Source: Pyxicephalus adspersus
Taxonomy: Eukaryota; Chordata; Amphibia; Anura; Pyxicephalidae
Direction of reading: 5' to 3'
DNA: 64,000 nt
Assembly (NCBI RefSeq): GCF_032062135.1
Contig: NC_092859.1
Coordinates: forward strand, 42,603,521 to 42,667,520
Both the position numbers and the translations under genes were made by a program. Numbering within the stretch: the first letter of the stretch is position 1; each line of letters begins with the position of its first letter. Below are positions 1 through 10,521 of the stretch, in pieces. Under the pieces are notes generated by a model. The model was not told where the DNA came from. It saw only the letters and a list, made by a program, of their open reading frames with translations, and did not search any database.

Positions 1-101
1 TCACTCTGAAAGTCAATTAACACCAAATCTACCTTCTTCAGGTCAAACTTGCCATGTAACACACAAATTGCATCGGCTGGATGTTGACACAACAGTTGAA
101 A
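1..101 (-). CDS. COMT-like gene, third coding exon (partial, cut by window edge)
   Basis: The acceptor CTTCTAG at 108-102 is in phase with the previous exon. The 33 visible codons end ...FDLKKVDLVLIDFQS, aligning with the COMT strand that carries the first metal-binding Asp. The remaining third of the protein, including the expected DN metal ligands, lies left of position 1. Confidence 0.85.
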
Positions 102-2567
102 CTAGAAGACAGAAAAAAAAATGCAGATGATGACAAAACAATGCGGGACAAACCTGCCTGCAGAGTACTAAAAATTGTGCAACAGAGAAAATGCTAAATA
201 TTTGTGGGTATACGAATGTTAAGAAGGCATGGCCTACTAAACAAGTTAAACTTGAATTACTAATGCACAGAAAATGATTTATTTGTTAATGGAAAACAGA
301 GATCTACAAATCTTTGTATATAGATGTGTCATATAGGCCATATGCATACCATACCCATATACTTGCATGACGCTTCTGCTAAAAACATACTGGTAGATTG
401 ACACCTATTTCATGATCCTGGCTGTAGAATATGGCTACACCTAAGAAAATGTTGGGATCTAGATTGATCTGTTCTGCAGAACCAAACAACTGCTACTGAA
501 ACAGTAAAACCATTGTCTGATAAGCCCAGCCCTATGTCTGACACATTGCTTTGTGTGCTGAGAACTTATGGTCTGCTACAGCCATGTGCTGATAAGTCCA
601 AAAAAAAAAACATTGGTTCATTCTACCCAGTCAGACACCAGTGCCTGAAAAGCTACCAAGGAAAATACATATAACAGTTGTACTATTTAGTATGTTAGTT
701 AGGTTTAACAATCTTAACCAATACCTGATTATTTTTGAATCCAGAAACTAGGATCATTTCTTCTGCTGTTTCCGCCATGTTGTCCTCTTCCTCGACAGCG
801 TACAGTTTGCCATCCTGAGGCAGTAATGTAAGAATACTTATGGCTGAATACCCACACTGTGTGCCCAGCACAAGAACTGTTAGTGGCGAAGACTGCTTCA
901 CTGCATCTGTTAGGAAATTCTCTGTAATAAAGTTGAGATGAACAAGTCAGTAAAGTTTACCTGTTACCTATTTTATAAACAGAATAAAAATGACAAAGAC
1001 CTCATCTTTTTAGTTAAGCAAGGAGCTTCAGGATTCTTTGACAGCAATGGAAAATTCAGCCTAACAAATGCCTGACAGTGAATGGGTACGTTTTATGGTC
1101 TGAGTAGGCATCAGTAATTATTGATATGGGAGGATGAGCTTTCAGCTTTGAGAATTTGCAGGTATTTAGGGAAGGTGAAGCTGTGCTTTGTCTATTCGGA
1201 GTAAAGCAACAAATTCACTGAACATTCCCAGCCCATACTATACTTACCTTCCATTTGTCCCACTTTTGCCCTGTTCAACGACTGGGATTGAAAAGAAGGA
1301 GCACTGTGTACGGCAAAACATGGAGTTCACACAGGCCTGGGGTCTCTCCTCCTCCCTCCTCATTTGATAGAACTAGAACAATCACCAAATATCATAGCCT
1401 TGTCTTGTGGGAGAAAAGGGAATGCTCCCCATATCTACAAATTACTGGGCATATTACTTAGAACCACAGATGATATACCTTTAGACTGTGGCTTTTTCCA
1501 ATGAAAGTTTTTTGAATTGTAACTGTGGGAATATCCCTGTAGCTGGCCACACTTTATTATTAATATTGATATTATTATTATTATTAATAATAATAAACAG
1601 GATTTATATAGCGCCAACATATTACGCAGCACTGTACATTAAATAGGGATTGCAAATGACAGACTAATACAGACAGTGATACAGGAGGAGAGGACCCTGC
1701 CCCGAAGAGCTTACAATCTAGTAGGTGGGGGAATTTACACACAATAGGATGAGAGATATGTAGTGGTGGGAAATAGTGGTGGTTTCAAAAGGCAGAAGAA
1801 GTTGGGTAGGCAACTTTGAAAAAATAGGTTTTGAGTGCTTTTTTAAAAGAGCAGAAAGTAGGAGCAAGCCGAATAGGACGAGGAAGACATTCCAGAGAGT
1901 TGGGGCAGCTCTAGAGAAGTCTTGTATCTGTGCGTGTGATAAGGTTATGAGTGAGGAAGTCATTAGTAGGTCATTGGAGGAGCGGAGAGAGCGGCTGGGG
2001 GAGTACTTTTTTACCAGGTCAGAAATGTAAGTGGGACAATAACTGTGGAGGGATTTAAAGGGAAAGCACAGAAGCTTGAATTTGATTCTAAGGTGAAATG
2101 GAAGCCAGTGTAAATATCTGCAAAGAGATGCAGCAAAAGAGGAGTGGTGGGAAGGATTTTACATTTCTTAAATTAGTAGTAGTGCCTAAACTTTTTTAAA
2201 ATTTTTGAAAAGCCACTAAGAATGTACAGCTATAATATAAAGCATATGGCTGGCCTTAGTATTGATGCTGATGGGCCTTGTTACATGTATACCTTGGTCT
2301 GGAGTAAAGAGCATCTTCTTTATTATGCGATTCTGCTCAGAATATTCCTTGAAGGTTTGCAGTACACTGTTCGGCTTTCCATGGGTAGATTCCATCAGCA
2401 CATACCGACGAAGGGCTTGCTGGGTCTTCTCATCTATGGTATGTTTTCCCTGTTGCTGAATACGGTATATGTAGAACACCCAGGCTGCCCCCGCACACAA
2501 GGGCACAACGATTCCAGCAGTGAGGAGCGAGAAGGATGAATCCATGGAGATGGTCAAGTATGATAGG
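1..2567 (-). CDS. COMT-like membrane-anchored O-methyltransferase gene, 5' part (3 coding exons, 3' end outside window)
   Basis: Three coding exons (2545-2293, 921-725, 101-1) join in frame through GT-AG sites and give the first 183 residues of a class I SAM-dependent methyltransferase like COMT/TOMT. Residues 5-28 form one hydrophobic anchor after a short N-terminus, as in membrane-bound COMT. A helical region (YVLMESTHGKPNSVLQTFKE) matches the COMT N-terminal segment that precedes the SAM site. The glycine loop is VLGTQCGYS (COMT: LELGAYCGYS), the acidic end of strand 2 is YAVEEED, and strand 4 ends FDLKKVDLVLIDF (COMT: YDVDTLDMVFLDH). Known family role: methyl transfer from SAM to catechol-type hydroxyls. 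Odd: the Glu before the loop is Val, and the HWK after the metal-binding Asp reads FQS, so catechol catalysis is doubtful. A pyrimidine tract and AG at 2568-2569 suggest an upstream 5'UTR exon. COMT versus TOMT orthology is unresolved. Confidence 0.85.
102..724 (-). other. intron of COMT-like gene
   Basis: GT-AG intron of 623 bases. It is AT-rich with a short poly-A run on the plus strand near 600. No gene or recognised repeat was seen. Confidence 0.8.
725..921 (-). CDS. COMT-like gene, second coding exon (SAM-binding loop)
   Basis: The exon is 197 bases, with acceptor TTATTACAG and donor GTATTG. Two bases complete the split Glu codon from the previous exon and it ends in phase 0. It encodes the GTQCGYS loop, the LPQDGKLYAVEEE strand and the following helix (AETAEEMILVSGFKNN), collinear with COMT. 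Confidence 0.9.
922..2292 (-). other. first visible intron of COMT-like gene
   Basis: GT-AG intron of 1371 bases between the anchor exon and the SAM-loop exon. Apart from the repeat at its right half, nothing coding was seen. ORFs in it of 60-84 codons lie in repeat sequence or lack splice context. Confidence 0.75.
1555..2160 (-). repeat. frog interspersed repeat ending in an (AAT)n tail, in COMT-like intron 1
   Basis: On the plus strand it opens with an (AAT)-type run, then the sequence ATTTATATAGCGCCAACATA, 'GCAGCACTGTACATTAAATAG' and a segment containing 'CCTGCCCCGAAGAGCTTAC'. The same tail recurs at 6.9, 8.95, 31.4 and 34.6 kb. The body continues to about 2160 with a region carrying a non-conserved 84-codon ORF. 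The orientation is inferred from the tail. I recognise this as an abundant anuran repeat but cannot name its family. Confidence 0.7.
2293..2545 (-). CDS. COMT-like gene, first coding exon (start codon and membrane anchor)
   Basis: The ATG is at 2545-2543, preceded by a good acceptor, so the exon itself probably begins at 2567. It has 253 coding bases (84 codons plus one base) and donor GTATAC. The product begins MDSSFSLLTAGIVVPL, then a basic/polar linker and the COMT-like first helices. An in-frame ATG upstream at 2596 is ignored because it lies beyond the acceptor. Confidence 0.85.
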
Positions 2568-5500
2568 CTGAAAAAGTATAAATATAAATTGACCATATTT
2601 ATGAAATGAAACCCTATCTATGGGTGAATATTAACCTTTCCTTCTGACTTTAACCCATGCTGCACATTTTTTTCTTACATTATGTAGCTAGATATACTTG
2701 TCTAAATCTCCCGTACAGGTTCTGTACCAGCTCCATCTCTGGATGCAGGGGACTGCCAAAATAGGACTAAAAATGTTTCTGTGATTGCTGGTTTCTTGTA
2801 GCCTTGTGCTGATGTCACTACTGCAGACCCCTCTTTTGGATCTTGAAAGGACTCTGCTGCTAGACAGCCAATAGAAAGTCCTTACATGGGTGTCCTGCTG
2901 AACTTGGATTTAGGCGTTTTTCTGCCATCAACTTATCTGTTATGTTAGTGGCATTGTGAAATATTGTCCAAAACTAAACTAAACAAACTCTTTGTACATA
3001 GACAGGTTTATTGTCACTTAATTCTATTTGACCTCTTTATATCACGTCTTTAAATACAAGAAATTTTAGAAACTGTGGCTTGAAACTGCATTGTATTATT
3101 AGTCTGTGATCTTCCAGAACAGCCAGATCCTGCTAAAATATTGACTATCAGGTCCACTTCCCCCTTGAATATATAATGCATACTTGCATTTGCATAACTA
3201 CATTTTTCAACATCAAAACATATTTGCAGCATAGTTGCCAAACTAAAATATGCATTCAGACCTACTTGTAAGTTAAAGATACTTTGAAAGAACTTTGTTC
3301 CGCTTTATAGCTTGGTGTCATCTGCAAGCATAGAATGGAATCTTTAATCCCAAACACTATATATGAATTAATTACAGAGGGTAAAAATTTATGATACTAA
3401 CACTGCACTTTGGGGTATAACATTAAGAATTTTTGACCAGAAGGCCACTATTTAATCAGTACTCTCCGAATATGGCCTATAAAGTGGACCCTATACCAAG
3501 AGATAATGAAAGCTCCTATTCAAAGCTCCATATTGAATTTATGCTAAAGAATGTAAATTGCCTTAAATGATATTTTGGTTTCATTATTTCAGTTACATGG
3601 CAGAAACAAGCATGCAGATAACTGCGCAACATTTTGTACCGCGATAAACTGAACACCTGGATCTATTTACTCATTCTCGGTCAATGATTCAGAAAGAAAA
3701 GAATCAGAACACCAACAAGGTAGGGATGTATTAGTTAGAACCAGATCAGAAATGTGACTTTAAGGATTCTCATTTATCTAGGTCATTGTATACCTAATAT
3801 TAGTCACATTTAACTGTATTGTTCTTGTAAAGCTGAAGACGTTTCGCAGCTCTACAAGATGCTTCATCTGTTGTCAGTACAGAGTATAGCTAGGAGTAGG
3901 TGGAGTACAAACTGGTTGCTTGAGTATGTCCAGTTAGTATATGTGATCCTTTATTAAACTTTCAAGTATCTTCACTAATATATAGGTAAACATACAGGTG
4001 TATAGTTACTTGGTACTTACAGGCCTTCAATTACTGTCTCCAACCATGCTTGTAGCATGTCTGCTGACTTCGATATGCTGCTATAGGTGCAGCCCTTTTA
4101 GTGGTCAAGAGTTGTACCTGAGGTCACTTATATCACCAAAGTTGACCACCACTGCTCTAGGAGGAGTAAAATCATTAACATAAAATATTTCTAATACAAA
4201 ATGATGTGTGCTGCCATTGCTATTGTCAATGACATGGAAAACCCTGCTGTAAAAACTCAGATTTATTGTGTCTCAGTAAACGTATGGAAGCCACAGCATA
4301 ACAGAAAACATACCAACAGTTTGAGAAGTCATCTACAGCTACATACTTCTATCATTGTTAATGTTTAACCAAAATTCTCCTGTCAAAGCTTATATAGTAA
4401 CTTGGTTTCTATGAATAAAAATTGCAGTGTAACCCTAGTCTAAGACATTTTTGTTTCTTCCTGCTTTCTTCTCTATAGCAATACACACTTGGATTGTTTA
4501 ATGTGGGCTCCATGGTTTTGCAGAATCTTTTAGAGGAAATCTATAATGAACAGATTTTGAATGACTTACCAAGCAGCAGTATTGTGTAGCCTTGTGTCTT
4601 ACAACCAGGAAGTGTCCTAGTAATGAGATCCAACCTGTGATATACCTGTGATATACTATCCTCCCACATGGTAAAGGAGGGGGCGTGTAACTCAGGTTAC
4701 AAATCACTAAGAGGTTCTAGTTTTCTCTACTACAACAAACTGTATCTAGGATTAATAATAATCCTGCTATGCTTGTACATTTTAAAGAGAATGTAGTCCA
4801 ACATATTTCAATGATGTAAAAAAATTCACTGATCACACTAGTAATTCTGTTGCTGGTGGTAACTCGGCAGTAAGAGGACTGCAAAACATGTTTTCTCTTT
4901 TTTCCTATAGTCTTACTTCCTTTCTGACATGCACATGTCTTGCACAAGTTTTTACTACTTTCTGATAGAGAGAAACTCAGATTGTGCTGGCAAAATGTCA
5001 GGGATTGCTAGATAGATTAAGTGCAGGAAGAGTGTGAGTATTTGGGAGTTGAGCTTTAGGCAGCTGATGATCTTGCCACACTGAGTTTTATTTTTTTTTT
5101 ACTTCTTTAGTGTTAGGTCATGGTTGGGGCTTCTGTAAAAGTTCAAAGTCTGTTTTAAGGACTTGACATATAAAATCTGAAAAGCAGACGTTGTTCATGT
5201 TTCATATCGCTGCTCAGGTCAGTCTTCTCCTTCAAGTGTTCCTTCTCTTCCTTTTCATTGCCTACTCCCACTTTTTCTGCCTTTGTATTCCTGGCTCAGT
5301 GGTTACAGAAGCCTAACCCCTATAGGGATGCTCTTATGTTAGGGCATTGGGTGAGAGTATGTAACCCATTCATCTTTAGGTCTTTTGCCTTAACAAACTA
5401 CATGATCTTGTGTTATAAAAAGCCTCATGAAAAAAAAATTTCAGGAAAATATACATTGTCACTTCTGTTTATTGTAATCACATAGAGGTCAGCTAGGGAA

Positions 5501-5610
5501 ATTGCACATTCCTGAATGCATTGTTTTCACTGACCACTTTGTAAGAATTGTTCTGATCGTGGTGGTATTCTCAAAAATGCAGTTTTTTTTATGATCAAGA
5601 TGTTTTAAAC
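2568..5610. other. gene-free stretch right of the COMT-like gene
   Basis: This presumably holds the COMT-like promoter and 5'UTR exon, which I could not place. It includes the CR1-like fragment near 3.3 kb and, at 4130-4165, a segment reading AAAGTTGACCACCACTGC that resembles a hAT-element end. The rest is AT-rich with no supportable gene. Confidence 0.5.
3290..3470 (-). mobile_element. CR1-like LINE reverse-transcriptase fragment
   Basis: Plus-strand text 'GTGTCATCTGCAA' followed by 'TTTAATCCCAAACACTATAT' and 'TTTGGGGTATAAC' parallels the better CR1-like copy at 60425-60540 in the same orientation and order. The reading frame is decayed, so this is a dead fragment. Confidence 0.65.
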
Positions 5611-6097
5611 CAGAGGTAGGCAAACTCTGGCCTTTAGGCCGGATACAGCCTAGCCAGTATTCCAGTCCGGCCTAACGCCCCCCTAGTAATCTATTGTTGG
5701 ATCCGGCCTATTTGAATTGTAGCGTGATTGCGAGTTCCCATGATATCATCAATATCATCGAGGTAGCACAGCTACCAGTCACTGGAGGGTTAATCTCGAA
5801 CGCTGTGTCTTCAACTCCAAATAGACTGACGAATTATACTTCGTTCAGTGTGGCAACGTTCAACGTGGTGTGTGCAACGACACCAACAGCACTTTCAAGC
5901 GGTCAAATCTCAGGGGGCATTTCAAAGCCAAGCACACTTACAGAGACTACACCGCGGAGGAGTGGAAGACTGAAGCTGCACGCTTGCAGTAACAGTTGGA
6001 AAAAAACTTTCCGTGGACAACTTGGTTCTTCTTGCCTAGTGTGCCTTCTTGACCTCCTGAAATGGCCTAGTAGTCAAAAAAGTTTGCCGACCCATTG
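5611..6097 (+). mobile_element. hAT element remnant with BED-finger-like coding piece
   Basis: The left end is CAGAGGTAGGCAAACTCTGG, followed by 'CTTTAGGCCGGATACAGCC'. The right end is AAAGTTTGCCGACCCATTG. The same termini occur on the element at 59609-60003. At 5876-5992 one frame reads FKRSNLRGHFKAKH, then TYRDYTAEEWK and a stop. That is the helix and His pair of a BED-type zinc finger, as found at the N-terminus of hAT transposases. The frame upstream is broken, so no functional protein is expected. A 145-codon ORF across the element is in a different frame. Confidence 0.65.
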
Positions 6098-6099
6098 CC

Positions 6100-6253
6100 G
6101 CTCCGTCCTTCTCCCCCTCCCCTCTCCATAGAGCAGAAGGGTGCTGTATGTACAGCACTCGTTCATGCATCGTGCAGTCCTTAGTCGTTGAAAAGGATTG
6201 TGAAAGATCCTTTCCAAAAATCAAATATTGCACGTGTGTACCCAGCTTTACAG
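6100..6253 (+). mobile_element. 3' part of a TA-target MITE
   Basis: It matches the right half of the MITE at 21465-21791: 'CTCCATAGAGCAGAA', 'TACAGCACTCGTTCATGCAT' and 'TTGCACGTGTGTACCCAGC' occur in the same order. It abuts the hAT remnant directly, so one element truncated the other. Confidence 0.6.
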
Positions 6254-6902
6254 CCAGGTCAGAGTTTCAAAAGAAATTCAGCATTGGCATTTTCCACATT
6301 TTTCTCAGTGTAGGTATTGCTACAGCAATTAAGAGCACCACCTAATTCTACTGCCATTCTTTTCTCATCATTATGCTCACTGCTAAATTACAAATGGCAG
6401 GGATGCGATAGCATTATGCTAGGTCATTGATCATAGACATCCTTGGATCTTCTCTTGCTGGAGACCTAAAACTCCCTCTCCATCCAAACACACAGCTATT
6501 TCCATGCTCAGTGAACATATTATTAAAAATATTTAGATTTGGGGATGCTAAGAAAAGCATTTGTCTGACACTCATGAGATAGGAAGACATTCCATCGGAA
6601 CAATATTTAGTTTTGGCACAGTCAGACTTTTGTTTTCTAACAATGGCTAATACTGTATTTGAGAAAAACACTTTACATCCCTCACATGAGCTTGTGGCGT
6701 ACTGTTTAGAGAAACAAGAAAACAAAGGGAAGAGGTAATGACTACTGCCTTCCTGTTAGTTTTGTTTTGTAGTGAATAGTTGTCGGAATAGCGTAGGTTG
6801 TCATGTCCTGTTGCAGCTTTAAAAAAACAGCAGTGTGGTGTGAAGTTTAGAACTTGGACTTCAGGAATGCTCATTATGAGAAATCAATAAACATTTTGGT
6901 GG

Positions 6903-7055
6903 CATGGGGATGTATTATGGAGCTAGCTCTTTGGGGCAGGGTCTCCTCCTCCTCCTGTGTCACTGTCTGTATTTATCAGTCATTTGCAAACCTTATTTAA
7001 TATACAGCGATGCGTAATATGTTGGCGCTATATAAATCCTGTTTAATAATAATTT
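6903..7055 (+). repeat. frog interspersed repeat, (AAT)n-tailed, plus orientation
   Basis: Collinear with the copy at 1.6 kb: 'CTCTTTGGGGCAGGGTCTCC', 'TGTGTCACTGTCTGTATTTA', 'GCGTAATATGTTGGCGCTAT', then AAATCCTGTTTAATAATAA. Confidence 0.75.
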
Positions 7056-10026
7056 GAAGGAGAATATCACCAAAAAGGCACGTTTTGTTTCACGGTGGTA
7101 ATGACTGCTGTTTGGTTCAGTAACCAATTACATTTCAATAACTCTTGGGAACTCCAGCAGTGAGACCTACCACAGTTCATGGCTATACCTGCCTTCTGCA
7201 GCCATTGCTTCATTCTTGTATTATAATAAAGAATTCATGAAGAGTGGTTAGGGTTTTTTTTGGCGGTAGCTGGTGGGAGAACTCATTTGAACACTTACAT
7301 GCAAAGATCCCATCCTTAAAGTCAACAGAGAAATTAAAGAAGCTGGTATCAATCTAAAAGTAATTATAGTAATTATGCCTGGACTGAATCTTTAAGTGCA
7401 CTTTAAATACCCATGGTTAAAGCATTTTCAATTTGAAACAAACACCACTGATCCCCAGAGTGAATATTTGCTAATTGACACTTTATGAAAGTGCAGGTAA
7501 TAGTTAAACTACTGCTAAAAGTAGTAAGGAACTGGTGATCATTCATAAGTGATGATTTTGTCAGCTGATCATTCCATTTAATAAAAGGGGTTTTGTCTTC
7601 TGTTTCAGCAGAAGTAACAGCACAATGCTGGCAATCCTGCTGATCACCAGCTTTTTAAATGGGCTATTAAAAGAGATCTCTAAGAAATATGTTTAAAATG
7701 ACTATGGGAGTGTACTGTAATCACTAATGTAATGTTTGCTGGGCAGTTCTAGGTAGAATATCCCTCCATGGTCTATCCCCATGGTCCCCAGGCCCACCGT
7801 GGTCCTCTGAGAGTCAGAAACCATTGCAGGGGAATTCAGGAAGAACACTTAACCAGTCTACACCAGGATGCTTTAAGCCAGTTCTGGCAGCTCGCATAGA
7901 GCAGCAAAATGGTAATCTTTGTCTCTGATCTGCAGGAGACATCAGTGGTCTAATATTTGATATGTTTCACAATATATACTCACATTACAACTTGTACAGA
8001 CACAAATACCAGGATAAGACAACTTTTGACTACATTTTTAGGCCTTTTTTTAATCCTGGAATCCTTTATCCAAACACTGCATGTTGTCCTCATTACTTAA
8101 TGTACTGTTTACATGCTGATTTATTGAAGATACCTACGTAGATAATGACCCTAATGTGCGGATCAGTTTGTGGGTGGCCAGAGCTAAAGGTCACTTGGTT
8201 TTTTCTCATCCTCCCCTTCTAAACCATAAATAACTAAAGTATGCACTTGTATCATGTCTAAATAATAATAAAAACATTTACCATCTGTGAAGAGAAGAAA
8301 AAGTCATATCTGAAACTGATTTCTGCTAAAATCATTTATGTAGTAAAAATCAAATTTAAAATGTGGCATTTACAATTCTAATTCAAAGAAATGTATAGTG
8401 CTTACTGTGCCCACATTGCTTATCAGAAAGGGGCATGGGTAAGTAGAACCCAGTTGGTTGGCACTTGTCTGCTTGACTCTACTGACATGAAGTCATTGAA
8501 TAGTCTGGCTGACAAGAACCAGGTCAGGAATTGGTAACATATGTATGTAGTCAGCTTTAGGCAAGACAATAGGTATTACATACACTACATACACTATGAA
8601 ATTTTCTCTGTATGATATTTTCAATATTAAGATCTATTTAACCAATCCTTTTAATTGACAACTAGTATTTAATGTTCTTTACCATGCATTTGCTTAATAT
8701 TCAGATGCTATTACATTTTCACCATCTTAATAAAATATTAGCTGAAAATCACACAGAAGTGGTTTAGATTTTCTGCTTTGCCTGATCAATTTGCAATCGA
8801 CAAAAGTTGATCCTAAACGCATGTTACCAACCCCAGAGGGCAGAAATATTAGGGTGGATTGGTGGGTACTGAAGAGAAAATGCCAGCAGCATCTGGCCAG
8901 GCGAGATCAGGGCCACAACACAGGAGGCATTAGAACTGAACAAGTTCTAATATTAGGCACCGCATAATATGTTGTGCTATATAACTACAAGGTAATAATA
9001 ATATTAATCAGGTAACCTATTCAGGATTGCTTGACACACCCTGAAATCTAAGACCCATGGAGGCAAGAAATGATTGCTAGAAAGGAACAGTATTATATTT
9101 GCAACAAGAAGAGGAAATACAAGATGAAAGAACAGCATGCTACCTGGAGAGTTAGGTACATGGGTGATTGTTACTATACAGCTGCTTTTTGGGGGTTACA
9201 CACAAGTAGCCATTCATTTCAGTGAAAATGTAATTTAAAACCAAAACATAACACACACTCAAAAAATGGTTTCAGCTTGTACAGAAAATACATGTTCATC
9301 TGAACAACAGGGATTTTTCTTGCTTTTTTCATTCAAACTACTAATTCCCTCAACTACTGTGTAATAAAGAAAAAAAGGCAGGAATTTTACAGTCCAACTT
9401 GTAAAACAACCATAGCTGCCTGAATAGATACAGTGAGGAAATGAGGGGAATTAGTAAAAATAAAGAGAAAAGGGTGATAAAACAATGAAGCCACATCTAA
9501 GAACTAGTAAGAAAATATTACATTTTTACCTTTAAGGTAAATCCATTTATTGAGGATCCTTTCCCCTCTGATCACCTATGGAAGAAGTTCCTTCCCCACT
9601 GACTATTGTACTACAGTAATAACTGCCTGCAATTTTCTTTTTTTTATTTGTCATGTAGAGCTGCATAAATCAGCTCTGGGTGTTGGCTATACTAAAAACT
9701 TCACATTATTTTGTAATTATATTTACAATATACTGATCATGCTTGTGTACTATGAACTTAAGAAATAACTTTAATCAGCATTCCCCAAGACATTAGGTTT
9801 CTCCTTGTTACAAAGGTGCACAAAGCATGATCTAGGAATACAAAGAAATAATTAGACTCAAAAGAATACCTTTGGCAAATGACATTTATTATAAACACTG
9901 TGATGTTCCACACATTAAAAAAGGCATTGAACACTTTAACTCCATAAAACAGCATCCAAAGATTAACAGGAAGTGACAATTACTTCATAAAGCTTATTAC
10001 AAGTCATCTCAATCCGCTCACTCATA
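7056..10026. other. gene-free intergenic stretch
   Basis: Apart from the repeat tail near 8.95 kb, I see only AT-rich unique-looking sequence. The ORFs are short (about 70 codons) and lack splice context or recognisable motifs. Confidence 0.5.
8945..9008 (+). repeat. degraded tail of the same (AAT)n-tailed frog repeat
   Basis: 'GCACCGCATAATATGTTGTG' followed by CTATATAACTACAAGGTAATAATAAT matches the tail with several substitutions. Confidence 0.55.
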
Positions 10027-10218
10027 AGGCCTGATTTATTAAAGCTCTCCAAGACTGGAGAGGATACATCAGTAAACATGGGTGATCCAGAAAATCTGGA
10101 AGGGATCTGCTCCAGGATTTAAAACATTTGCTAGCAAATGACTTTGAATAAATTAATTCCAGGTTTGCTGGATTGCTGTATCGTCTCCAGCCTTAGAGAG
10201 CTTTAATAAATCAGGCCT
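10027..10218. mobile_element. foldback MITE with about 26-bp terminal inverted repeats and TA target
   Basis: The left end AGGCCTGATTTATTAAAGCT continues CTCCAAG. The right end is TTAGAGAGCTTTAATAAATC then AGGCCT, its inverse with few mismatches, and both ends are flanked by TA. A second family member is at 36564-36793. Confidence 0.75.
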
Positions 10219-10431
10219 ATTATCTGTATGGTTCCCAGAACACTCCATACAGGTACAATCAGAAGTCTATAAAATACATTTAGTATATATAATAAACCGC
10301 TGAGACAGCAGTCAGTGTCATGGCTCTTCATTCAAAAAGAAAGGAGCATAAAGCTGATCAGTGTCACATACAAGAAATAGAGTACGTTTAAAGTAAATTG
10401 CTGGCAATAAGTGCCTCCAAATTCTTCAAAG

Positions 10432-10436
<5 letters not shown>

Positions 10437-10518
<82 letters not shown>
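10437..10518. repeat. (TA)41 microsatellite
   Basis: An uninterrupted 82-base alternating TA tract. The reading frames through it (Tyr-Ile repeats) are artefacts. Confidence 0.97.
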
Positions 10519-10519
<1 letters not shown>

Positions 10520-10521
<2 letters not shown>

